Positions 25,702 to 33,751 of a stretch of 64,000 bases of DNA are shown here, piece after piece. The notes beneath the pieces were generated by a model. That model saw only the letters and a program-made list of their open reading frames with translations, did not search any database and was not told the DNA's origin. The DNA is from SIG78 sp036677805 (GTDB lineage Bacteria; Verrucomicrobiota; Lentisphaeria; Victivallales; Victivallaceae), in assembly GCA_036677805.1 (NCBI GenBank), contig JAVBVS010000019.1:97041-161040 (forward strand), written 5' to 3'. How positions within the stretch are numbered: the first letter of the stretch is position 1; every line of letters begins with the position of its first letter. Both the position numbers and the translations under genes were made by a program.

Positions 25702-26288
25702 GGGGCAATTCCTCTTAAAAACAATGTCATCACCCGGTCGATCTGCGGCGTCTCGCCGCGGAACAGCGACCGGATGCACGATTCATGCAGAATACCGGAA
25801 AGCATCAGCACCGCCGCCGGGATATCGATCCCGGCAAACTCGCCCGAGGCGACGCCGTCGGCAATCACGGCGGCAAAAACGGCGTCGCGGCGGCGGTGGT
25901 GTTCGGCCATGTGGGGGCGGGGCTTGTTGGGCGGCGGCAGGTTTTCCATGAACGCGCGCAGAAATTCGCGCTGGTTCAATGCGCTGGACACATTCCACTC
26001 CGCCATGGCGCGGAGCCGGTCCGAGGCGCTTTGCGGCCCCGAGGCGATTTCTTCGAGCCTGGCGCTGAGTTCGTCGAACGAGGCTTCGACGATCGAGCGC
26101 GCGATCGCCTCCTTGTTGGCGAAATAGTTGTACAGGACGCCACGCGACATGCCGAGTTTTTCCGCGATTTTTTCAGTGGTGAAGGCCTTCCAGCCTTGCT
26201 CGCGGATCAATTCGATGCCCGCCCGGTGAATGTCGTTCCGGACGGTTTCCCCGATCATCTCCCGCATTTTTTCCGAATATTTCGGCAT
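25698..26288 (-). CDS. TetR-family transcriptional regulator of the efflux operon
   Basis: 196 residues from ATG 26288 with GGGAG six bases upstream. The helix-turn-helix is standard (IELIREQGWKAFTTEKIAEK, then LGMSRGVLYNYFANKEAIAR). The C-terminal ligand domain is diverged, as is usual. Its stop overlaps the TolC-like start by four bases (ATGA), so it is made from the same transcript as the pump. Together with the TGAC/GTCA palindrome upstream this suggests autorepression relieved by the pump's substrate. Placing the repressor first in the operon links its level to pump level. Confidence 0.93.
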   Translation of the reverse strand: MPKYSEKMREMIGETVRNDIHRAGIELIREQGWKAFTTEKIAEKLGMSRGVLYNYFANKEAIARSIVEASFDELSARLEEIASGPQSASDRLRAMAEWNVSSALNQREFLRAFMENLPPPNKPRPHMAEHHRRRDAVFAAVIADGVASGEFAGIDIPAAVLMLSGILHESCIRSLFRGETPQIDRVMTLFLRGIAP

Positions 26289-26335
26289 GACAACTCCCGG
26301 AGGGTTGAAGAACCGTGACACACTGTTTCCTATCA

Positions 26336-26348
26336 TGACAACGCGTCA
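26336..26348. promoter_or_regulatory. Possible TetR operator
   Basis: TGACAACGCGTCA has TGAC/GTCA arms around five bases. It lies 47 bases upstream of the TetR start and just downstream of a candidate minus-strand promoter. A wider pair CGTGAC (26313-26318) and GTCACG (26345-26350) overlaps it. Confidence 0.45.
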
Positions 26349-26359
26349 CGATTGAAAAT

Positions 26360-26389
26360 ATTGTATGATCCATTGAAAAAAACCGGAAA
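26360..26389 (-). promoter_or_regulatory. Candidate promoter of the TetR-efflux operon
   Basis: On the minus strand TTTCCG (26389-26384), 18 bases, then TACAAT (26365-26360). The -35 box is poor; the -10 is good. Confidence 0.4.
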
Positions 26390-26570
26390 AGCATGAGGTC
26401 ATCCGGCAGCCGCGCCGGCGGCCATGGCTGGCGAGGCTCGGGGTGCGGCCGGTGTTCGGAAAATATGACTTCCGATCTGCATTGATTTCAGGATGATGCG
26501 AGTGTTAATTCAAACACTGTCCGCAAAATGAAAAAATTTGAGAAAACAATGAAAATATCATTTTCAGCCC

Positions 26571-26599
26571 TTGAAAAATATTGCAAACGATCTTATAAT
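26571..26599 (+). promoter_or_regulatory. Sigma70 promoter of the second LacI-type locus
   Basis: TTGAAA (26571-26576), 17 bases, then TATAAT (26594-26599). It lies 28 bases before the ATG at 26627 and argues against the upstream in-frame ATG at 26528. Confidence 0.8.
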
Positions 26600-26626
26600 A
26601 GTTGTCATGGCATCAGGAGCGGAATC

Positions 26627-27682
26627 ATGACTTCGTACAAAATCACCGAAAATCGATTGTCGCTGAAGGAGATTGCGGACGCCAACGCGGTTTCCCTGGC
26701 GACCGTCTACCGGGTGATCAACGGCACCGGCAAAGTCCATTCCCCGCGCCACGACCGGCTGCGGATGATGCTCGGCAATGCCGGCTATATGAATGTGCCC
26801 GCCCCGCTGGCCGGGGCGATCCTGCTGGCGGTGCCGCCGACCTTGAGCAGCCACGCCATCGCATTGATCAATTTCCTCCGGGCGGAATGCGACCGGGTCA
26901 AGATCGATTCGGTGATGACGCTTTGCAGCAATCTTGGCGTCGAGCTGACGCGGCGCCAGGCCATCGGGGTGATTGCACTGGCCGAGGTTGATTGTCCCCC
27001 GGGAACGCCCTGCGTTTATCTGAATTTGCGCGATGGCGTCCGCCGCCACAGCGCGGTGGTTCAGGAGCTGGCGGACAATTTTTTCGGCATGCTCTGTTTC
27101 CTGCGCGACCGGGGCTTCCGGCGCATTGGCTTTTTTGACGATCTGGCGCGTTCCGGCGCCACGCATTTTTTTCTCAAGCGCGGCAGTTATGACATCGAGC
27201 AACTGTTCGATTATGCCGGCATGCCGTATGATCCGGCGCTGGTCTGGCGGGAACAGATTTCAACCTCGAACCATTTTGAGGTCTGCCGCCATGCCGCCGA
27301 ATTTTTCATCTCGCAGCCACGGCTGCCGGAGGTGATTCTCTCGCAGGGCGATGTCAGCATGGTTACGATTGCCCGGTTTCTGCGGGAGCGCGGGGTCACG
27401 GCGCCGCGCGATCTGCGGTTTGCCGCCTGCGACGACTCGCTGTGCTGGCCGCTGCCGGACCGCAGCTATATCGCCGCCTCCGAAATCGACGCCTGGCACA
27501 ACATTCTCGCCGAGGCCGATATGCCGATTTTCGTCAATCGCTCGCCGTTGGAGGCGATGGCCCGCATGGTCCTGGACCTGTTGCAGGAACGCATCCGCAA
27601 TCCGGAGGCGGTGATCCGGCAGATATTGCTTCAGCATCCCGTGGAAGAAGTCCAGTATACGCCGTTATCCGGCGGCCTCTGA
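26627..27682 (+). CDS. LacI-type transcriptional regulator with divergent sensor domain
   Basis: 351 residues from ATG 26627 (AGGAG nine bases upstream). The N-terminal HTH is clear: LSLKEIADANAVSLATVYRV then INGTGKVHSPRHDRLRMML. The sensor domain has the LacI layout (GAILLAVPPTLSSHAIALIN, RGFRRIGFFDDLARSG, LPEVILSQGDVSMVTIARFL, LRFAACDDSL), but many ligand-site residues are unlike classical members. It precedes a pseudopilin gene by 101 bases and then a giant secreted glycosidase-like gene. This repeats the design of the locus at 3.3-11.2 kb. The inducer is unknown. Confidence 0.85.
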   Translation: MTSYKITENRLSLKEIADANAVSLATVYRVINGTGKVHSPRHDRLRMMLGNAGYMNVPAPLAGAILLAVPPTLSSHAIALINFLRAECDRVKIDSVMTLCSNLGVELTRRQAIGVIALAEVDCPPGTPCVYLNLRDGVRRHSAVVQELADNFFGMLCFLRDRGFRRIGFFDDLARSGATHFFLKRGSYDIEQLFDYAGMPYDPALVWREQISTSNHFEVCRHAAEFFISQPRLPEVILSQGDVSMVTIARFLRERGVTAPRDLRFAACDDSLCWPLPDRSYIAASEIDAWHNILAEADMPIFVNRSPLEAMARMVLDLLQERIRNPEAVIRQILLQHPVEEVQYTPLSGGL

Positions 27683-27783
27683 TCCGTCCGGACCGGGCGG
27701 ATGGCCATAGGGTGAACGGAAGAGTTGAAGACCGATTTTCAAACATCGTGGAAGAGTCAAACCTGCCAGCGAAAAGGAATGGA

Positions 27784-28575
27784 ATGATGAAAAAGAGAGA
27801 ACGGCTTCTCCAGCAGGACGGACCCGGAACCAACCGCAAAACCGGAGCACGGTTCACGCTCATCGAACTTCTGGTGGTTATTGCCATCATCGCCATTCTG
27901 GCGGCGATGCTGCTGCCGGCGCTGTCGGCGGCGCGCGAACGCGCCCGGACCGCGAATTGCGTCAATAACTTCAAACAGCTCGGGCTGGCGACGGCGATGT
28001 ATGCTTTGAACAACCAGGGCTGCGGACCGAAATATTACCAGAATCATCCGACGGCTTCCGGCGTCTATGTCTATTATCCCGCGGCGCTGATGCTGGACAA
28101 CGCCACCAGCAGCGGGGTGAATTTTCTTTGTCCGAGCCAGAACAATTCGGTAGCGCCCGGCTTGTCCAAAGTTTCGCACGAACTGCTCAATCAGTCGACC
28201 AGCGCGTTTGATGTGACCCAGTATGTGAGTTACGGCATCAACCGTTTCTTCAGCAACGTTCCCGGCGACGGCAAATACGGCGTGAGCTGCTATATGGATA
28301 AAATCGCGCAGCCGAGCAAGGCGATTCTGTTCGTGGAATGCTATTGCGGCGCGGTCCCGGACCGGGGGTATTACATCAGTTACGAAGGACGCCATACCGG
28401 TTATTTCGGCACACCCTATGCGGTGCACGGGACCATGATCAATGTCGGATTTCCGGACGGACACGCGGAAACCGCCAACGGCAAGGCCGGCAGCGACCGC
28501 ACTGCCTATACCGACACTTACAATCCGGCCAAGCTCGGCTTGACCGATGCCTACACCTTTTATTTCGACCGTTAA
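27784..28575 (+). CDS. H-X9-DG pseudopilin (prepilin-type N-terminal methylation domain)
   Basis: 263 residues from ATG 27784; ATG 27787 follows directly and either could be used with the AAAAGGA site. A longer frame upstream overlaps the regulator in another frame and is rejected. There is a 23-residue basic lead, then GAR, FTLIELLVVIAIIAILAAML and LPALSAARERARTANC. The body contains NNFKQLGLATAMYALNNQGC and FLCPSQNNS. The C-terminal motif is H-GTMINVGFP-DG (H-X9-DG). The long lead before the processing site is unlike the 4-8 residues of the other two copies. It lies 31 bases before the giant secreted protein and is probably cotranscribed with it. Confidence 0.87.
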   Translation: MMKKRERLLQQDGPGTNRKTGARFTLIELLVVIAIIAILAAMLLPALSAARERARTANCVNNFKQLGLATAMYALNNQGCGPKYYQNHPTASGVYVYYPAALMLDNATSSGVNFLCPSQNNSVAPGLSKVSHELLNQSTSAFDVTQYVSYGINRFFSNVPGDGKYGVSCYMDKIAQPSKAILFVECYCGAVPDRGYYISYEGRHTGYFGTPYAVHGTMINVGFPDGHAETANGKAGSDRTAYTDTYNPAKLGLTDAYTFYFDR

Positions 28576-28606
28576 ACGATGCACTCACAAGAGGAGGATT
28601 GGTTTC

Positions 28607-31600
28607 ATGAAATTTCGATGGTTGAGTTCATGGCTTCTGGCGCTGGGCGTCGGATTCCAGCTTCAGGCGCAGGAAACGTTGAACCTTGAGTTCAAACAGC
28701 CGTCCGAAGCGATGATCGACGGCAAACAGTATCCGATCAAGGGATCATTCGTCGACGGCCAATACCTGGCCGTCGGCGCCGAAGGGTTGTCGCTGCCGGC
28801 CAAAACCCTGGTCGGGGAAAACCAGGGCACGATTCTGTTCGGCTTCAAGCTGCTGCCGCTCCAGCCGCCGCTGAACACCCAGCGCGTGCTGATGCATCTG
28901 AGAACCGCCAGCCGGCTGACCGTCGGCTTCAACTACTACACCGAGCGTGCATTGCAGTTCAGTTTCTCCGATCGTGAAAAGACTTACATGATCAATTTCA
29001 AGGACAAGCTGGAAATCGGCCGCGACTACCAGCTTGGCGTGACCTGGGATGGCTCGGTGGTCCGGGTCTATCTCGACGGCCGCATGGTCGGCGAAAACGT
29101 CCAGCCGGTGGCGGTGACCGCCGAAGTGCGCGACCTCAACCTCGGCCCCTACAAGGACGGCTGGATTGCGCCGAAACCGTGGAGCAACGACACCTTGATG
29201 CGGTTTCTCCGGGTTTACAATACCGCGCTGACGCCGGAAGAGATCGCCAAATTGAGTCATGTCGAATTCAAGCCGCTGGCCGTCACCAGCCCGATGACCC
29301 TGACGGTGCCGCCGCTGGCGGCCAAAGTCTCCGCCCCGCAAATCGACGGCAAGCTGGATGAAGACGCCTGGAAATTCGCGGCCTCGATGCCGCGGCTGAT
29401 CTACGGCAATTTTCCGCAGAAATCGGGGATGCTGCCGCCCCACGGGTTCCGGCTGACCTGCGACGCCAAAAATCTCTACCTCGGCTTCGACACCTTGTTT
29501 CCGGGCCGTGCGCCGGTTCAGGCGGGCGAAGTTCGCACCGCCGACCGCGAACCCGAGGTCTGGGGTTCGGAGTCGTTCGAGTTTTACATTCACAACGGCG
29601 GCCATGTTTACCGTTTCGCGGGCAATGTCGCCGGCGGCTCCACCGAATGGCGCGACAGCGATGCCCAATGGAGCGCGCCGTGGAGTTACGCCACCACGCA
29701 GTCGATGAAAATCGACGATTCGATCCTGTGGCAGGGCGAAGTGGCCATACCGTGGTCGTCGGTCGGCCTTGACGGCCCGCCGAAGCAGCCGCTTCCGATC
29801 AACTTCTGCCGCTCGTGGAAGCTGCCTGAAGTCGGCACCCACTCCTCGCTGAGTCTCTCCGGCGGCAGCTACAATGTCGCCGATGCCCGGATCGATGCCG
29901 TATTCGGTCCGACCGCGGTGATCCAGACGACCAGACAGAACGATCCGGCCAACGGCGAATATGTCCAGGAGTTCACCATGGCCTCCGCCAAGGGCGGCAA
30001 GGTCGATTACGATCTGGCGCTGGCCAGGCTCGACGGCAGCGTCGCGCCGATGTCGATTTTCAACCGCGCCTGGACGCTGGCGCCCGGCGAGCCGGCGGCG
30101 GACAAAGTGGCGGTGCAGATTAACGCCCCGGGCTATGATTGCCTGGTTTATACCTTTACCGACGGCAACCGGGTGGCGATGCGCGAAATCGTGCCGTTCA
30201 AGCTCAACGAAGAATTTTTCACCGTGACTCCGCTCTTCCTCAAAGAAAAATTGCTGGTGGGGTTGAAGCAGGCGATGCTGAAGGGCAAGTTCGGGGCGAA
30301 TTTCAAGGGTGAACTGGTTCTGACCGGACCCGACGGCAAGGTCGCGGCATCGCTGCCCGCCGTCGGCGACCGGGCGGAAATCGCCTTTCCCCGGAGCAAT
30401 ACCGCCGGACAGTACAAACTCGAACTGGTGAATGCCGCCGACCATGCGGCGGTCGGCCTCAAAGAACTCAGCTATCCCGGAATCGGAGAGTGGGAAAAGC
30501 TCGAATTCCCGGCCGACCGGATCATCCCCCCCTTCACGCCGATGGTCAGCAAACAGACCGCCGATTCACTTGAAACCACGCTCGCCGGAAGAACCTATGT
30601 CTGGCGCAAATCGCTGCTGCCGACGGCCATCGCCAGCCTCGGCGAAGAGCTGCTCCTGGCTCCCGCCGAGCTCCTGATCAACGGGCAGCCGGTGGCGGCG
30701 AAGAGCTTCACCGTCGCTTCGGCCAAACCCCACCGGGTCGAGTTTGCCGCCGCCGGCGGCGACGCCGCGGCGAAGGTCAGCGAACAATCCTGGCTCGAAT
30801 ACGACGGCGTCCAGTGGAATTCGATCACCATCGAACCTCAAACCACGCTGAACAACGTCGCCATCCGCTACACGCTGCCGACCGAATTCGCCAAGTACCT
30901 CCACGGTGCGACCGGCGCCGGCTGGGGCAGCAAGGTCACCCGCGAACTGGCCGACGGCGCGAGCACGCTGCGCTATTACCCCGTGATGTGGCTCGGCAAC
31001 GAAGAGAAGGGGCTCTGTTTCTTCGCCGAAAGCCGGGCCGACTGGAATGTCCCGGACGCGCGCACGTTCAGTTTTGACAAGGGCAAGGACAAAACCGTGG
31101 TTACGGTGCATGTCGCCGACAAGCTCGAGGCGGGCAAGCCGTTCCGCCTCGAATTCGGGTTTCTGGCGTCGCCGGTGCGCCCGCTGCCGGCCAATTATCC
31201 TTTGAACACGCTGTCGTGGAGCTACAACGCTCCGCTCAACCGGCCCGGCCAGCGGCCGGTTTCGGATGTGGTCTATATGACCGGCGTGAAGGGCGGCGAC
31301 CTCGGCAGCTTCTTCGGCGATATCGACGATCCCGACGGCCGGGCGACCGCCGCCGCGCACCGCAAGGTGCTTGAGCAGTGCGCGGGACACGACGTCCGTC
31401 CGATTCCCTACACCTGTGCGCGCTATCTCTCGGTCAAATATCCGGAAATGGCCGCATTCAAGGAAGAGTGGGTGCTGAAGCCGGAAATCGCGATGGATTA
31501 TGAAAACACCGGTCACTTCGTCTACGACTGCTGCCCGACTACCGGCGCCAGCGCCTACTTCGTCTGGCGCTACAAGAAGATGCTGGAAAAATTCCCGGGC

Positions 31601-32521
31601 ATCAAGGGCATTTACTTCGACTTCGGCAGCGTCGGCGAATGCTCCAACCCGAATCACGGCTGCAACCGCCGGGTGCCGCTGCTGGGGCTGCGCGAATTCT
31701 ACCGCCGGATTGCGCTGGCGCAGCTTGACGCCGGGATCAAGGATCCGGTAACCGTGCTGCACAACACCGACTGCGTGCTGCTGCCGGCCTACACCTTCGC
31801 AACCCATCTCCTGAACGGCGAGCAGGTGCGTCAGGCCTCGAGCCCGATCCTGCACAACAAGAAGGACATCCTCGACACCTACGGCGCCGATATGTTCGCC
31901 TGCGAACTGGGGACGCTGCCCTTCGGCATTGCCAACAGCGTCTACATGCCGTTCGATCGGCTCTCGGCTCAGAACGGCGGCGACGAGGCCGAGGCCCCGT
32001 ACAAATTCCGCATGACCAAAGCCGCCATGGCCGGGACGCTGATCCACAACACCATGCTCTGTCTGTGGCGCAACCACTATGGTATTTTCGACAAGGTGGT
32101 GCGGGTCTACGACAAGTTCGGCGTGCCGGAAGCGACCTTCGTCGGCTACTGGAAGCATCCGGCCAAGGTGGTCAAGGGCGACGACATCTATGTCAGCGTT
32201 TATGTGGACAAAGCCAAAGACAAGGTTCTGGCGGTGGTCGCCCACATGGGCAAGCCCCATGTCGATCAGGACGTTGAAATCGTTTTCGACTGGGCGAAGC
32301 TCGGGATCAAAAACCCGCCGGACAAGGCCGTCGACACGATGACCGCGCCCGATCCGGATTACCAGTGGCTTTTCGAACAGCAGAAGAAGTTCAACGTGCC
32401 GTTGGAACGCGCGCCGCTGGAACTCGGCGACTTCGGCAGCAAGATCGTCTCCTTCGACGGCAGGACGCTGAAGATGAAGCTCGCCTTCCACAGTTTCGCC
32501 ATCGTGGAACTGACCCGGTAG
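28607..32521 (+). CDS. Giant secreted LamG-like / CBM9-like / glycosidase-domain protein (DUF6067-like)
   Basis: 1304 residues from ATG 28607 (GAGGAGG nine bases upstream) with signal peptide MKFRWLSSWLLALGVGFQLQ-AQ. Residues about 25-225 form a concanavalin/LamG-like fold (LGVTWDGSVVRVYLDGRMVG, FLRVYNTALTPEEIAKL). About 240-450 resemble CBM9 (APQIDGKLDEDAWKFAASMP, NLYLGFDTLFPG, WQGEVAIPWSSVGLDGPP). Beta-rich domains fill 450-880. From about 890 a TIM-barrel-like region follows (VVYMTGVKGGDLGSFFGDID, IKGIYFDFGSVGECSNPNHG), with a C-terminal beta domain. The Asp in YFDFGS is a plausible catalytic residue. The layout resembles DUF6067/GH123-like proteins, so an exo-glycosidase on glycans is possible. 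It ends at a strong terminator. Confidence 0.78.
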   Translation: MKFRWLSSWLLALGVGFQLQAQETLNLEFKQPSEAMIDGKQYPIKGSFVDGQYLAVGAEGLSLPAKTLVGENQGTILFGFKLLPLQPPLNTQRVLMHLRTASRLTVGFNYYTERALQFSFSDREKTYMINFKDKLEIGRDYQLGVTWDGSVVRVYLDGRMVGENVQPVAVTAEVRDLNLGPYKDGWIAPKPWSNDTLMRFLRVYNTALTPEEIAKLSHVEFKPLAVTSPMTLTVPPLAAKVSAPQIDGKLDEDAWKFAASMPRLIYGNFPQKSGMLPPHGFRLTCDAKNLYLGFDTLFPGRAPVQAGEVRTADREPEVWGSESFEFYIHNGGHVYRFAGNVAGGSTEWRDSDAQWSAPWSYATTQSMKIDDSILWQGEVAIPWSSVGLDGPPKQPLPINFCRSWKLPEVGTHSSLSLSGGSYNVADARIDAVFGPTAVIQTTRQNDPANGEYVQEFTMASAKGGKVDYDLALARLDGSVAPMSIFNRAWTLAPGEPAADKVAVQINAPGYDCLVYTFTDGNRVAMREIVPFKLNEEFFTVTPLFLKEKLLVGLKQAMLKGKFGANFKGELVLTGPDGKVAASLPAVGDRAEIAFPRSNTAGQYKLELVNAADHAAVGLKELSYPGIGEWEKLEFPADRIIPPFTPMVSKQTADSLETTLAGRTYVWRKSLLPTAIASLGEELLLAPAELLINGQPVAAKSFTVASAKPHRVEFAAAGGDAAAKVSEQSWLEYDGVQWNSITIEPQTTLNNVAIRYTLPTEFAKYLHGATGAGWGSKVTRELADGASTLRYYPVMWLGNEEKGLCFFAESRADWNVPDARTFSFDKGKDKTVVTVHVADKLEAGKPFRLEFGFLASPVRPLPANYPLNTLSWSYNAPLNRPGQRPVSDVVYMTGVKGGDLGSFFGDIDDPDGRATAAAHRKVLEQCAGHDVRPIPYTCARYLSVKYPEMAAFKEEWVLKPEIAMDYENTGHFVYDCCPTTGASAYFVWRYKKMLEKFPGIKGIYFDFGSVGECSNPNHGCNRRVPLLGLREFYRRIALAQLDAGIKDPVTVLHNTDCVLLPAYTFATHLLNGEQVRQASSPILHNKKDILDTYGADMFACELGTLPFGIANSVYMPFDRLSAQNGGDEAEAPYKFRMTKAAMAGTLIHNTMLCLWRNHYGIFDKVVRVYDKFGVPEATFVGYWKHPAKVVKGDDIYVSVYVDKAKDKVLAVVAHMGKPHVDQDVEIVFDWAKLGIKNPPDKAVDTMTAPDPDYQWLFEQQKKFNVPLERAPLELGDFGSKIVSFDGRTLKMKLAFHSFAIVELTR

Positions 32522-32530
32522 GGGGCAACG

Positions 32531-32569
32531 AAAAAGGCTCCGGCGTCAAACCGCGCCGGAGCCTTTTTT
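32531..32569. terminator. Bidirectional intrinsic terminator
   Basis: A 10-bp stem (GGCTCCGGCG/CGCCGGAGCC) with an 8-base loop is flanked by AAAAA before and TTTTTT after. It therefore serves both the giant glycosidase-like gene (plus) and galE (minus), which converge here. Confidence 0.95.
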
Positions 32570-32592
32570 ATGGCTTGAAAAAAGCTGCCGCC

Positions 32593-33570
32593 TCAGGCGC
32601 GATAGCCGTCGGGATGCTTCTTCAGCCAGCGCCAGACCGATTCGATGATCGCATCGGCGTTTTCAAATTCCGGCTTCCAGCCCAGTTCGCGGCGCGCCCG
32701 GGTCGAGTCCGCGATCAGCCGCGGCGGATCGCCCGCCCGGCGCGGCGCGACTTCCAGCGGAACCGGGTGTCCCGTGACCCGCCGCGCCGATTCGACGATT
32801 TCGAAGACGCTCAGGCCGTTGCCGGTGCCGAGGTTGTAATGGCCGCTTTCGGGCGCGTCCAGCGCCAGCATATGGGCCTGGGCCAGGTCGAGCACATGGA
32901 TGTAGTCGCGGATGCAGCTGCCGTCCGGCGTGTCGTAGTCGTCGCCGAAGACCATGAGCTGGTCGCGCTTTCCGGCCGCCACCTGGAGGATGATCGGAAT
33001 CAGGTGGGTTTCGGGATTGTGATCCTCGCCGAAATTTTTGCTGGCGCCGGCGGCGTTGAAGTAGCGCAGCGCAGTGTACTGCAGCCCGTGAATCCGGTGA
33101 TACCAGTAGAGCACCTTTTCAAAGGCCAGCTTCGATTCGCCGTAGGGGTTGATCGGCAGCTGGCGCGCGGTTTCCGGGATCGGCACCGTCTCCGGTTCGC
33201 CGAAGGTCGCGGCGGTGCTGGAAAATACGAAACGTTTGACCTTGCCCGCGACTGCCGCGTCGGCGAGGTTGATCGCGTTGGACAGGTTGTTGCGAAAATA
33301 CTTGCTCGGATCCTTCATCGATTCGCCGACCAGCGAAAAGGCCGCGAAATGCATCACCGCGTCGAACGATTGGCGCTGAAAAAGGTCGATCAGCGGGTCA
33401 CGCTCGGCCAGGTCCATTTCGACGAACGCCTCCACCCGCGAGTCGACCGCCTTGCGGTGCCCGGTGATCAGCGCGTCCAGAACCGTGACCGCGAAGCCGC
33501 GGTCCAGCAAATACTCCGTGCAAACGCTGCCGATGTAGCCGGCGCCGCCGGCGACCAGAATTCTGCGCAT
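32593..33570 (-). CDS. galE: UDP-glucose 4-epimerase
   Basis: 325 residues. The NAD-binding motif GGAGYIGSVCTEYLL is at the N-terminus, and VTVLDALITGH ends strand 2. The catalytic Ser/Thr lies in VFSSTAATFG and the YxxxK pair in NPYGESKLAFEK. NAAGAS and the C-terminal GDPPRLIADSTRARRELGW match GalE. It interconverts UDP-glucose and UDP-galactose in the cytoplasm, feeding both galactose catabolism and envelope polysaccharides. It stands alone, divergent from gyrA, with its own promoter at 33609-33637. Other UDP-sugar epimerases of the family remain possible. Confidence 0.93.
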   Translation of the reverse strand: MRRILVAGGAGYIGSVCTEYLLDRGFAVTVLDALITGHRKAVDSRVEAFVEMDLAERDPLIDLFQRQSFDAVMHFAAFSLVGESMKDPSKYFRNNLSNAINLADAAVAGKVKRFVFSSTAATFGEPETVPIPETARQLPINPYGESKLAFEKVLYWYHRIHGLQYTALRYFNAAGASKNFGEDHNPETHLIPIILQVAAGKRDQLMVFGDDYDTPDGSCIRDYIHVLDLAQAHMLALDAPESGHYNLGTGNGLSVFEIVESARRVTGHPVPLEVAPRRAGDPPRLIADSTRARRELGWKPEFENADAIIESVWRWLKKHPDGYRA

Positions 33571-33608
33571 AAAAAGTGCTCTCCGATGAAAAGTTTCGAG
33601 TAACTCTT

Positions 33609-33637
33609 AATATATCACCGCGGGGCGATAAAATCAA
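33609..33637 (-). promoter_or_regulatory. Promoter of galE
   Basis: On the minus strand TTGATT (33637-33632), 17 bases, then TATATT (33614-33609), 39 bases before the ATG. Confidence 0.75.
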
Positions 33638-33666
33638 AAAAACTTGGCAAAACGCGCGCGCGGAGC

Positions 33667-33695
33667 TTGAGAAACAATGGATGCGGGTGTATATT
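33667..33695 (+). promoter_or_regulatory. Promoter of gyrA
   Basis: TTGAGA (33667-33672), 17 bases, then TATATT (33690-33695). It lies downstream of the in-frame ATG at 33677 and so supports the start at 33752. Confidence 0.7.
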
Positions 33696-33751
33696 CTCAG
33701 AGTAACAAAATCGTAAAGACCAATGCTTTTCACGGAACCAACGGCAAACCC

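Noticed and set aside
7956..28575. Type IV pilus or type II secretion operon
   Set aside because: Pseudopilin genes occur singly beside regulators and hydrolases; no ATPase, platform protein, secretin or prepilin peptidase gene is in the window.
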